A stretch of DNA of 64,000 nt. It comes from Betaproteobacteria bacterium (GTDB lineage Bacteria; Pseudomonadota; Gammaproteobacteria; Burkholderiales; JACQAP01). How positions within the stretch are numbered: position 1 is the stretch's first letter; every line of letters starts with the position of its first letter. Under the pieces are notes generated by a model. That model was not told the DNA's origin, did no database searches, and worked only from the letters and a program-made list of their open reading frames with translations. Shown here piece after piece: positions 51,984 through 60,256 of the stretch. Both the position numbers and the translations under genes were made by a program. The DNA is taken from contig JACQAP010000036.1 in the NCBI GenBank assembly GCA_016194905.1, forward strand, positions 33,147-97,146, read 5' to 3'.

Positions 51984-54566
51984 CTAGGGCGCGAAACCGT
52001 ACACCGTGACGCTTGAGCGGCCCGCCACATAGACCTTGCCGTTCGCGACTACCGGCGGCACGAACTTCACGGCGTCGCCGGCCTGGTCGGCCAACTTGGC
52101 ATCGCTGCGGTACACGGCGGTCCCCAGGCTGGACGCGTCATATGCGCGCAGCACGGCCGGACCGAGGGCGGCACCGTTCGTCCCGTTCATCGAGGCGTCG
52201 ACCACCCAGACGACACCGTTCGTACCGGCCTGCGAAGACACCACAGGAACCGCACCCGGCACTTCGAGCGTCAGGTCCGTGGCGCTCCCGGCTGCCGTCA
52301 TGGTCGCGTTCGTGATCTGGTAGGCGCGCAACGTGTCCGTGATCGCGGCCACGTAGATCCGGTCGCCCAATACCGCCGGCGTGTCGAAGAATCCGCACAA
52401 GACGCACGGCGTCGATGCCAGCACTTGCACGGTCTGGACATTGGCGTCGGCACCCGAACCAGCGTACCGACCCATGTTGTCGCGATCGACCAGGTAAAGG
52501 TAGCCCTGCTTGTCGCCACCCACCAGCAGGTGCGGATGAGCGGTCGAGCCCATGGTGTCCGGCAGCACGACAGGCGCACCGGAGCCCAGGTCCCAGTCGT
52601 TGATATTCAACGTGCTTTGGTTTCCCGGTGTGAAGAAATCGGCGACGAGCAGGCCGCCCGCGGTGGCGAGTCGCAGGAACGACTCGCCGAAGTCGTCGTT
52701 CGGGGCGACCGGCGGAACCGTCGCGCTGGTGTCGAAGGTGCCGTTCCCGGTCATCACGTAGACGTTGCCGCTGGCGTCTGCAGCCGGGCCTCCGCCTGCC
52801 ATCCAGATCCCACCCTGCTCCCCGTTGGGCGTTACATTGAACATCGTCGTGCGCTGCAGGGTATCGGCATCGTAGCCGACGATCCAGCCGTGGTACGGAG
52901 GCTTGTCGCCGTGTGACGCCCAGGCAATGTAGACGACATTGTTGAGCATCAGCAATGCCGAGCGCTGGTTCTCCCTCAGGGCATCGAACGTGTTGCCGCC
53001 AACACCGCTGCCCGTGGAGGTGGCCTGGATGACCGTTGGTCCACCAAACTTCTCGGACCCGGTGCCGAGATCGAGGGCGTGCAGGCGCTGGAAATAGCCC
53101 CCGCTCTCCTGCGTCTTCGCCACGACGTAGATGGTGCCTCGGCCTACGTCGATGACCGGCGTGCCGGTGACGCCAATCTCCGGCACGAGGTCGCCCGTCT
53201 CGCCGGTGTCGGCCGGCGAGACGGGCGTGATGCCCGCACCGAGGAAGCTCGTCTTCCAGTACTGCGTGCAACCTGAGCTATCGGCATCAAATGCGTACAC
53301 GCTGTCATGTTCTGTCGCGACGATCAGGACATTGTGCGTGGCACCGGCGATGGCGACGTTCGCCACGTAGAGCGGCTGTGCGTAGATCTGCCCATCGACC
53401 GCGCACGAGAAGATCTTGCCGAAGGCGCCCGGAGTCGCGAGGCGGGCCGGCGTCAGCGCGTACTCCTTCGGGTTGTGGCCGGTCCGGGCCACGTCCACGT
53501 GATGAGTAACGATGCCGGTCAGATCCGTGACGGCGACGACCGCCGTTCCGTTCTTGGTCGGATCGGCCTGACTCGTGGCGGTGATCGTGTGTGTACCGCC
53601 GGCCGAAGGGGGTGTGTAGTGCCCGCTGCCGTCGATCGTGCCGGCTGTTGCGTTGCCGCCGTCGACGCCGTCGACGCTCCAGCTGACGGCCGTGTTGCCC
53701 GTGCCCGAGACAGTCGCCGCGAACACTGAGCGCTGGGACGTCGTAACGGCAACGATCTGCGGATTGACCGCCACCGTTACCGGCAGCGCTGCAGCGGTGA
53801 TGGTGAGGGCCGCCGCGCCCTTTGCGGTCGCGTCGGCCTTCGACGTCGCGACGACGGTGATGCCAGGTGGCGCCGGAACTGTGGTGGGCGCCGTGTAGGT
53901 AATGGTAGCGCCAGACGTTGCGCTCAACGTGCCGCACTCAGATCCTGTACATCCAGTTCCGGAGACACTCCAGGTCACGCCAGCACTGCTGGGATCGTTG
54001 GTGACGGTGGCCGAGAGTGGCTGCGTTGTCGAGACCGTGACCGACGCCGTGGAAGGAGTCACGGTGACGGCGACCGCGGGTGGTGTCGTGAGCGTGACCC
54101 GCGCGGATGCGGATTTCGTGGCGTCAGCCTGGGACACGGCGGTTATCGTGACGGTGGCGGAACTCGGTAGCGTCGCGGGTGAGGTATAGAGGCCGCCCGC
54201 CGATATCGTCCCGGTGGTGGAACTGCCACCGTCTACGCCGCTCACCTGCCATGCAACGACCGTGTTGGTGGCGTTCCTGACGGTCGCTGTGAACGGTACC
54301 GTAGCGCCGCCGACGACGGCGCTCGCCGAACTGGGCGCGATTGCAATCGTTACCGGATTCGAGGGCGCCGCCGCGCCGCCCGAACCCCCTCCGCAGGCAG
54401 TAGTCAACATGGACGCGAGCACTGCCGCGTACAGCATGAGGTGCTGGCCTGCGCCCCGCCACACGAATACGCAACGCGACGCACGCGAACTACACTGCGG
54501 TATGTGGAAGGGCAATTCATCAGATGATTTCATGACGCAAGCCTCTGATTCGTCACTCGGAGCCAA
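51984..54566 (-). CDS. large lipoprotein with Ig-like repeats and PQQ-type propeller
   Basis: The 860-residue frame contains a lipoprotein signal (LYAAVLASMLTTACGGG), three Ig-like repeats (SAVVGGATVPFTATV; SVTVSTTQPLSATV; VTTSQRSVFAATV), and a PQQ-like beta-propeller from about residue 370 (CAVDGQIYAQPLYVANVAI, TLQRTTMFNVTPNGEQGGIWM, TGAWVVDASM-type blades). It is probably fixed to the cell surface. True start may be M at 54533 or 54437, the latter directly before the signal peptide; the given start is the longest. Repeats have biased composition (Ala, Val, Thr). No catalytic motif was recognised. Confidence 0.8.
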   Translation of the reverse strand: MAPSDESEACVMKSSDELPFHIPQCSSRASRCVFVWRGAGQHLMLYAAVLASMLTTACGGGSGGAAAPSNPVTIAIAPSSASAVVGGATVPFTATVRNATNTVVAWQVSGVDGGSSTTGTISAGGLYTSPATLPSSATVTITAVSQADATKSASARVTLTTPPAVAVTVTPSTASVTVSTTQPLSATVTNDPSSAGVTWSVSGTGCTGSECGTLSATSGATITYTAPTTVPAPPGITVVATSKADATAKGAAALTITAAALPVTVAVNPQIVAVTTSQRSVFAATVSGTGNTAVSWSVDGVDGGNATAGTIDGSGHYTPPSAGGTHTITATSQADPTKNGTAVVAVTDLTGIVTHHVDVARTGHNPKEYALTPARLATPGAFGKIFSCAVDGQIYAQPLYVANVAIAGATHNVLIVATEHDSVYAFDADSSGCTQYWKTSFLGAGITPVSPADTGETGDLVPEIGVTGTPVIDVGRGTIYVVAKTQESGGYFQRLHALDLGTGSEKFGGPTVIQATSTGSGVGGNTFDALRENQRSALLMLNNVVYIAWASHGDKPPYHGWIVGYDADTLQRTTMFNVTPNGEQGGIWMAGGGPAADASGNVYVMTGNGTFDTSATVPPVAPNDDFGESFLRLATAGGLLVADFFTPGNQSTLNINDWDLGSGAPVVLPDTMGSTAHPHLLVGGDKQGYLYLVDRDNMGRYAGSGADANVQTVQVLASTPCVLCGFFDTPAVLGDRIYVAAITDTLRAYQITNATMTAAGSATDLTLEVPGAVPVVSSQAGTNGVVWVVDASMNGTNGAALGPAVLRAYDASSLGTAVYRSDAKLADQAGDAVKFVPPVVANGKVYVAGRSSVTVYGFAP

Positions 54567-54830
54567 GGCCGTAAGACCTTAGCCTCAGCGGTGGAGATCA
54601 GTATGGCGCCCCCGGACGAAATCGTCACTTGCCGCACGCTTTCTGTCGAGGTTACGGGTTGTCGCCGCTTGCCAATTGATTCGCGGTTGGCGGCTGTTAC
54701 CGGAATCGGACAAGTCGCAGAGGAGGTGGTTGTTCGAAAATTTAGGGGCGTGGTCGATGGGCTCGGAACGGCTCCGGGCTGATCAATCATGCCGAAGAAG
54801 GCTCAAGCCTGCATCAGCGCCAAGCCCTGG

Positions 54831-55121
54831 TCATCCGCGACGACTGTAGCTCGGTGATAGCTGGCGAGTAGTGTGCGCCGTTTCGATGGCGTGGGCGTGA
54901 GTGGCGCTGATCACCACGATAGTCGCCCCTGCGGCCTCCGCCGCCGCGATACCAGCGGCCGCATCTTCGACGACCAGACAGGCCCGAGGGTCGACGCCGA
55001 GCCGCTGCGCCGCGCGCTGATGACAGTCCGGCTCCGGTTTACCGTGCGAGACGTCCTCGGCTGCGATCAAGATATCAGGCATGGGAAGCGGAGTTTTCGC
55101 AGCCGTGCCTCGCCACGACAA
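54831..55121 (-). pseudogene. HAD-superfamily phosphatase C-terminal fragment
   Basis: The minus frame reads PMPDILIAAEDVSHGKPEPDCHQRAA and LGVDPRACLVVEDAAAGIAAAEAAGATIVVI, the motif III-IV part of a HAD-IA phosphatase (GKPEPD; VVEDAAAG). The N-terminal DxD motif and cap domain are absent. Some related coding appears further up in another frame, so the gene was broken by frameshift and deletion. It flanks the tRNA-derived repeat region and marks the decayed edge. Confidence 0.65.
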
Positions 55122-55409
55122 CCGGCTGGTCCGAGCACTGGATCAACGATCGCATTTATCCCCGGCGTCCTTTCCTTTATCAGCCCAGAGCAAGGCAGAT
55201 CGACGATCTCCTATTCAGACAACTGCGGTCGTATTTTTCTCACATCAGAATAGAATCGGGAGGCTGATGAATTCAGCAGCCTTCGCAATCGATTCAGTGG
55301 TCGGTGATTGCGGACCACACGCGGGATATGCGCACCTTCAAGGCGACTCGATCTTTCTAGTCGAGCAGCCAGCATGAAGGGTTCGCGCTGCTGGCAGGAT
55401 GTAAATGAA

Positions 55410-55435
55410 AAGGGCCTGCATTTCTGCAAGCCCTT
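55410..55435 (-). terminator. terminator downstream of the tRNA half
   Basis: AAGGGC-TTGCA and TGCA-GGCCCTT arms pair around GAAA on the minus strand, followed by TTTTC. It sits 7 nt past the encoded CCA end of the partial tRNA, the right place for its original terminator. Confidence 0.65.
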
Positions 55436-55442
55436 GAGAAGA

Positions 55443-55480
55443 TGGCGCGCCTGGCAGGATTTGAACCCACGACCCCTTGG
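55443..55480 (-). tRNA. 3' half of a tRNA gene (partial)
   Basis: On the minus strand the sequence contains a T-arm (GTGGGTTCAAATCCTGC), an acceptor 3' strand CAGGCGC, discriminator G and encoded CCA, but upstream of CCAAGGGG the anticodon and D arms are missing. The acceptor strand is typical of an Arg tRNA; the identity is inferred. The half tRNA keeps its own terminator. It is the remnant expected where an element inserted in a tRNA gene and was later rearranged. Confidence 0.6.
55463..55480 (+). repeat. 18-nt direct repeat, left copy (putative att core)
   Basis: GAACCCACGACCCCTTGG is identical at 63633-63650. It is the T-arm/variable-loop part of a tRNA, the classic integration core of tyrosine recombinases. 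The two copies bracket 8.17 kb of accessory genes. Confidence 0.65.
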
Positions 55481-55512
55481 GAGACGAAAAACAGAGGGAA
55501 CCTCAGATCGCG

Positions 55513-55923
55513 ATGGATGAAAGCATGCACCCTATCTTCACTGCCCGGACCCACCGGGAAGACCCTTACTTATATATCGGCAAGGTCGCGCAAATTACCG
55601 GTGCCTCGCGCAAAGCCATACGCCTTTACGAGGCAATGGGGCTGATGCCGGCGCCCGCACGGCGCGGGAAGTACCGTGTGTACTCCGAGCGCGACGTGTT
55701 TCTGGTGCACGTTCTCAAGTACTCGCAGTCGTTCGGGTTCAAGCTGTCCGAGATGAAGGAATTGGTTTCCGCCAGGGTGAGCGATAAGCGATTCCCGCTG
55801 AAGCTTGCCAACGCCCTCTTCGATCGGAAGCGCGCGTCGCTGGCTGCGCAGATTGATGCCATCCGCGATCTCGAGAAGCGCCTCGTTGCCATGCAACGCG
55901 AGATGAACCGCCGGTTCGCATGA
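55513..55923 (+). CDS. MerR-family regulator
   Basis: From ATG 55513 the protein is 136 residues with the MerR winged helix (YLYIGKVAQITGASRKAIRLYEAMGLMPAP, GKYRVYSERDVFLVHVLKYSQSFGF) and a dimerisation coiled coil (ANALFDRKRASLAAQIDAIRDLEKRL). No Cys pair for metal binding is present, so the effector is not an obvious metal. It begins 33 nt after the tRNA-derived repeat and probably controls the desaturase-like gene that starts 97 nt downstream. The longer frame to 55477 would overlap the repeat and is not preferred. Confidence 0.85.
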   Translation: MDESMHPIFTARTHREDPYLYIGKVAQITGASRKAIRLYEAMGLMPAPARRGKYRVYSERDVFLVHVLKYSQSFGFKLSEMKELVSARVSDKRFPLKLANALFDRKRASLAAQIDAIRDLEKRLVAMQREMNRRFA

Positions 55924-56019
55924 TCCCCTGCACGCACCGCGCTTGACTCTCCCCCCTAAAGGCAGGGTTCACCCTCTTAGCCTGACTGGACACGGGCGCC
56001 CGCCCAGAAGGGTGGAGAG

Positions 56020-56949
56020 ATGAGAATCGATTGGAGGAAATGGATCGAAACGGTCCTCAGGTTCGGGCTGTATCCGCTATTGCTCGGCACGACGCTCTGG
56101 TACGCGTGGGTCGAACTGAATCAACCCGCGGGCCAATTGGGGAGATATTACGGCTACTACCTGTCCGGGCTGGTCGGCCTCATGGTGCTCGTCGAGGCGC
56201 TGCATCCGCTGCGCAGGGACTGGAAGATGACCACGGCCAGTTTCTTCCGGCGCGATCTGCCGTTCCTACTTATCGGCAGCACGACGCTCGGGCTTGCCAA
56301 TTACGCGGGGGGTTGGGCGATCCTGCACTACAGGCTCGCGCGTGGCGACTCGCACGCCGCGCTGCTCCTGGTGCCGGCGGTGATCCTTGCACTGATCATT
56401 CCGGATTTTCTGTGGTATTGGCTGCACCGCTTGAGCCACGAAGGCAAGGGCCGGCTTGGCCGGTGGCTGTGGTGGGTACACGCCCCGCATCATCTGCCGC
56501 AACAGGTCTATGTCATGATGCATGTCGTCGCACACCCGCTTAATACGATCGCCGTCCGACTCATCCTCACCGCGCCGCTGTTCTTCCTCGGATTCTCGAC
56601 CGAGGCGATGTTCGTGGCGAGCCTGATACTGGGGCTGCAGGGCTTGGTGTCGCACTTCAACGTGGATATCCGGGTCGGCTGGCTGAATTACGTGCTGGTC
56701 GGTACCGAGTTGCACCGCTACCACCACAGCGCCGATGTGGCGGAAGCGATGAACTACAGCGCCGTGGTGCCGTTGTGGGACATCCTTTTTGGCACTTTCG
56801 TCTACCGCCCGGACGTTCTGCCGCGCGCATTGGGCGTGGGCAACCCAGCGGAATACCCGGCGGACCGGGAGATTCTCCGCGTTCTTGGGCTTCCGTTCGC
56901 GCGGCCGCAACAAAGCTTGCGAATCGATTGGGCCTCAGCGAAGTGTTGA
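56020..56949 (+). CDS. sterol-desaturase/fatty-acid-hydroxylase-family protein
   Basis: The 309-residue integral membrane protein has the clusters of the non-haem di-iron hydroxylase family: DFLWYWLHRLSHEG, WWVHAPHHLPQQVYVM, and TELHRYHHSADVAE. About six membrane helices surround them. It should oxidise lipids or sterol-like substrates with O2. It starts after a promoter gap downstream of the MerR gene. A related gene is often found next to a MerR-like regulator; the substrate is not known. Confidence 0.85.
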   Translation: MRIDWRKWIETVLRFGLYPLLLGTTLWYAWVELNQPAGQLGRYYGYYLSGLVGLMVLVEALHPLRRDWKMTTASFFRRDLPFLLIGSTTLGLANYAGGWAILHYRLARGDSHAALLLVPAVILALIIPDFLWYWLHRLSHEGKGRLGRWLWWVHAPHHLPQQVYVMMHVVAHPLNTIAVRLILTAPLFFLGFSTEAMFVASLILGLQGLVSHFNVDIRVGWLNYVLVGTELHRYHHSADVAEAMNYSAVVPLWDILFGTFVYRPDVLPRALGVGNPAEYPADREILRVLGLPFARPQQSLRIDWASAKC

Positions 56950-57109
56950 ACGATAATGCTCTCGAAACGACGCAATGTACCGGTGACCACCGGTCCAACT
57001 ATACCTTCCACCGGACGGGCAAAATCGGCGCGCCGGTGAAGGTGCCGTTGGGCGTCTTAGCTCGGTCCCGCAGCATACCCGCCGTCATCGCTTAACGGAG
57101 TCCATCGCA

Positions 57110-57430
57110 GTGACGATCGACATCGATAAACTGACCGAGGCCGAACTCATCGATCTCAACAATCGCGTCGTCGCGCGTTTGAAGTTCCTGCATCAGATGC
57201 GCGCGCACGCGCATATGCTCGATTTCAGCATCGGTGAACGCGTGTCCTTTCAGCCCGAGGGTCACCCGGTGCTTACCGGCATCATTTCGAAGTACAACCG
57301 CAAGACCGTCACCGTCATCACCGAGAACGGGCAGCAATGGAACGTCGCGCCTGTTTTGCTGCGAAAGGCCGAGCCCTCTGGGAGTTCGGAGCCAGCATCT
57401 GCGCAGGTTATCAATTTGCCCAGAAAGTAG
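57110..57430 (+). CDS. conserved hypothetical protein
   Basis: The 106-residue protein starts at GTG 57110 (CGGAG at 57096-57100). It begins with a helix (DKLTEAELIDLNNRVVARLKFLHQMRAHAHM), then a small beta domain (SIGERVSFQPEGHPVLTGIISKYNRKTVTVITENGQQWNVAP), like a compact KOW/SH3-type barrel. That pattern hints at RNA or protein binding. The ending (QVINLPRK) is basic. It is complete, but no name is known to me. Confidence 0.65.
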   Translation: MTIDIDKLTEAELIDLNNRVVARLKFLHQMRAHAHMLDFSIGERVSFQPEGHPVLTGIISKYNRKTVTVITENGQQWNVAPVLLRKAEPSGSSEPASAQVINLPRK

Positions 57431-57481
57431 TCGCGCTTCGGCCACATGACGCCCAACCCTCTCTCCATGAACCCATAGGCC

Positions 57482-57640
57482 AAGTCCTTCGAGCGGATCC
57501 ACCGCAAGTGGTATGCAACGTGCGAAGAAGTGCGTGCGGATATCTTCGACTACATCGAGCGCTTCTACAACCGCAGGCGCCGTCACTCGACCCTAGGTCA
57601 GATCAGCCCGGTTGAATTCGAAAGACGCTTCGCAGGCTAG
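57482..57640 (+). mobile_element. IS3-family transposase (orfB) 3' remnant
   Basis: The frame ends at TAG 57638-57640 and encodes AKSFERIHRKWYATCEEVRADIFDYIERFYN then RRRRHSTLGQISPVEFERRF, the C-terminal end of an IS3-type DDE transposase. The residue RHSxLG motif follows the last catalytic Glu region; the earlier catalytic residues are gone. It is a scar, with a stop codon directly before the visible part. The 57641-57838 stretch beyond it holds no gene I can support. Confidence 0.8.
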
Positions 57641-57838
57641 CAAAGTGTCCGTGAGAATGGGGGAAGCCCAAATATCACCTTCACTACTTTATCCTTCGCT
57701 TCGTGATTTTGTGCAGTAACACCGGGGAATGCCGCAAAAAATTGCGCGCCAAGCCGCGCGGCATAAAAATCCGGCCAATTGCCGCGGAAACGAAAAACGC
57801 AGTCGTAGTGCACCCTGTGCATATTTGTGCACCAAAGC

Positions 57839-60115
57839 CTATCTGACGCGAATCTCCGCCGCGATTCCGCCTAGAATTTTTCCTGAGCGGCGGTCTACTT
57901 GGGCCAGGTCAAATTTCATGACCTCGCCTATGACGGCGTTAGGAGGGACAATGACTTTCAAACCGTAGACGTGCTGCTCGGTCGGTTGGACGTCGATAGG
58001 CATCTTGAAACCACTATTCTTCGTGAACGGCATTTCGACTCGATCGGCAAAGAGCTCGGCGAATCGCGGGCTGTCATCCGCGGTGATCCACCCCCAGTCC
58101 TTCAGAGGTAACTGCGGTTGCTGTCCGCAATCGCTCAGCTGTCCGGCGGCCATATTCTTCGCATTTTGCGCAAGTCGACTACGTCTGCGCTTTTCCGCGA
58201 GTTTTCCGTCGCTGCGTATAAGGCTGACCGATTCCGGAATGAACTTCTGGTGCGGTATGAGCTGAAGAGCGAACTCCCCGATGACCCTGCGAAATAGATT
58301 TGGCACTACGAATGGGATCACTATGAATTCGTTCGGCCGAAGATCGATGATGGTTAGGTTCTTCTGAGCCAGATTGTTATGTTCCCAGGCATGGGCTGCA
58401 ATGGCGGGGAAGTCCCCTGGTGTCAGGACCGACGCGAGTAGGCAGGCATGCGTTCCCGCCGGTGGCACGAGACTCGTCGGCCATCGCGCCTTCAAAACAG
58501 TCGACTGCCCGGCGGATAGGTTGAATCCGACGACGGCCGCAGCGCAGGGAAGAAAATCGGCCGGATAGGAAAATTGGGTGCCAGCGAAAGTCTTGACCTG
58601 GAAGGCAACCGCAAAATGTTGCGCCGTGGCCGAGGGGCTCCTATTTCGAACCCGCGCATAGATCCAATTGTCCTGCCCGTATTCCGGGTTCTGGTGAACG
58701 CTGCTGCCGTCATCCGCATTGCGCACCCACAGGTCGGGCGAATCCCAGAAGCGCCCGGCCCAGGCGTTGTTGCCTGGGTCGCCGATCTCGTCGCGTAGCC
58801 ACAGGTCCGGCACCGGTACAGGGGTCGTGAATCCGTAAGCGAAGCGATGGAACGCATTCACCAGTTGGGCGTTGCCCGTCTTGCAGAGTAGGAAGGCCTC
58901 GAAATCGTACGTGGCGGCGACCCGGCCCTTGAACTGGCTATAGAATTCGCGCATGAGTGACTTCAACGTGGCGACACCAAGCAAGGCCGCCACGCCTTCC
59001 CAGAACGCTTCACCGTCGCCATAGGCGTTGCTGGCCGTGACGCGCTGCCATTCGTTCTGCGAACACAGCTCGATAGGCGGGTTTGCGAAGTTGAATGGCG
59101 TGGCCCCCATCGATCCGTTATCGTGATAGACGTCCCAGCCCTCGTCCCACCAGCCATCTTGCTGGCGGGCGGGCTTGACGCCCCGCGCCCACCAGCTGTG
59201 GTACGTCTCGTGGCGCAAGGATGCGGGGACCGATGTGGTCCCTCCTTCGTATTCCATGCCGCCGGCGGACAGGAACGCCACGTACCGACTACCGTGCAGG
59301 TATGGACCCACGTCGTTCTCGTTGGTCGACAGGTAGGCTTTGATGTTGTTGACCGAGTTGACCAGGTCGGTCGCCATGTCGGTGTTCAGCTTCCACCCTT
59401 CTATGGTCACGACATTGCCGGAGACGGGCAGGGTCAGCAAGTCGGTCCACAGCGTCACCGTGTCGGTGGCCCGCACGTCGAGCAGGGTGGACAATGCGCT
59501 GAATCGGTCGGGAAAACTGATCGACCAGTGGTTGGCGCCGAGGCTCGTGACCGCGCCGTTGGTGATCACCGAGTGAGCGATTGCGGTGTTCTGGATGTCG
59601 ATCTCGATCGTGAGCTGGAACTGGTCGTAGATCAGGTTCGCGGGAATGAATGCCTCGAGGTAGCGCGAAGGACGCAGGTCCGTGAATCCGAAGTTGAAGC
59701 GCAGTCGCGGCCCAGCATCCCACACCACGTGGGGTGTGTAGTTGCCCGCGACGTCGGTTTGCGGCACGCCAACTGCATACTGCACCCGCAGCGTGTGCGC
59801 GGAGTGAGCGGTCTGCACCATCGCGACGATGCGCAGGTCGGCATTCGGCCCGCCGCCGAAGTCATGGTGCGCGAGCAGCGTGGGCGCGATCGGCACGCCG
59901 TCGAGCCATGCACTGGTGATGGTCTGGCGCAGGTCGAAGATCGGGCAGCCATCCTGGCCGCCCATCAGGTAGGTGAGTGTCGCGTCCCCCGTGGCCGTCG
60001 AGGTGCTGCCGTCGAAGACGACATGCGCGTCGATGGTCTGGATATCCATGGGCACGCCGAACAGGCCGTCGACGAGCTTGGGCTGCGGCGCATACTGCAG
60101 GTTGTCGGACGCCAT
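57839..60115 (-). CDS. M1-like zinc metallopeptidase (gluzincin), leaderless
   Basis: The 758-residue protein shows GGMEYEGGT (about residue 284; compare the GAMEN motif of M1 aminopeptidases) and HETYHSWW ... E (H302, E303, H306, with E325 after 18 residues), the HExxHx18E gluzincin zinc site. An N-terminal sandwich (SYAPQPKLVDGLFGVPMDIQT to about residue 230) precedes the catalytic part; the C-terminal part (about 470-758) has beta-rich domains. AGGAGG precedes the ATG. There is no signal peptide. It follows another zinc peptidase gene on the same strand after 141 nt. The substrate is unknown. Confidence 0.8.
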   Translation of the reverse strand: MASDNLQYAPQPKLVDGLFGVPMDIQTIDAHVVFDGSTSTATGDATLTYLMGGQDGCPIFDLRQTITSAWLDGVPIAPTLLAHHDFGGGPNADLRIVAMVQTAHSAHTLRVQYAVGVPQTDVAGNYTPHVVWDAGPRLRFNFGFTDLRPSRYLEAFIPANLIYDQFQLTIEIDIQNTAIAHSVITNGAVTSLGANHWSISFPDRFSALSTLLDVRATDTVTLWTDLLTLPVSGNVVTIEGWKLNTDMATDLVNSVNNIKAYLSTNENDVGPYLHGSRYVAFLSAGGMEYEGGTTSVPASLRHETYHSWWARGVKPARQQDGWWDEGWDVYHDNGSMGATPFNFANPPIELCSQNEWQRVTASNAYGDGEAFWEGVAALLGVATLKSLMREFYSQFKGRVAATYDFEAFLLCKTGNAQLVNAFHRFAYGFTTPVPVPDLWLRDEIGDPGNNAWAGRFWDSPDLWVRNADDGSSVHQNPEYGQDNWIYARVRNRSPSATAQHFAVAFQVKTFAGTQFSYPADFLPCAAAVVGFNLSAGQSTVLKARWPTSLVPPAGTHACLLASVLTPGDFPAIAAHAWEHNNLAQKNLTIIDLRPNEFIVIPFVVPNLFRRVIGEFALQLIPHQKFIPESVSLIRSDGKLAEKRRRSRLAQNAKNMAAGQLSDCGQQPQLPLKDWGWITADDSPRFAELFADRVEMPFTKNSGFKMPIDVQPTEQHVYGLKVIVPPNAVIGEVMKFDLAQVDRRSGKILGGIAAEIRVR

Positions 60116-60256
60116 GATCGGCCTCCTGGGTGGGGAGTCGAAGAAACGACCTGGACCTCGGCGCTGCGCTGCGAACGCGCATGTCGAAGTGAAGGTCCCG
60201 AGACACGCCGCAGAGCCAGGCGCGGGGCCAGGCTCCGTAGCGCATGCGGTGGACGC

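Noticed and set aside
55443..55480. Complete tRNA gene at the left repeat
   Set aside because: Only the T-arm, acceptor 3' strand and CCA are present; the D and anticodon arms are missing.
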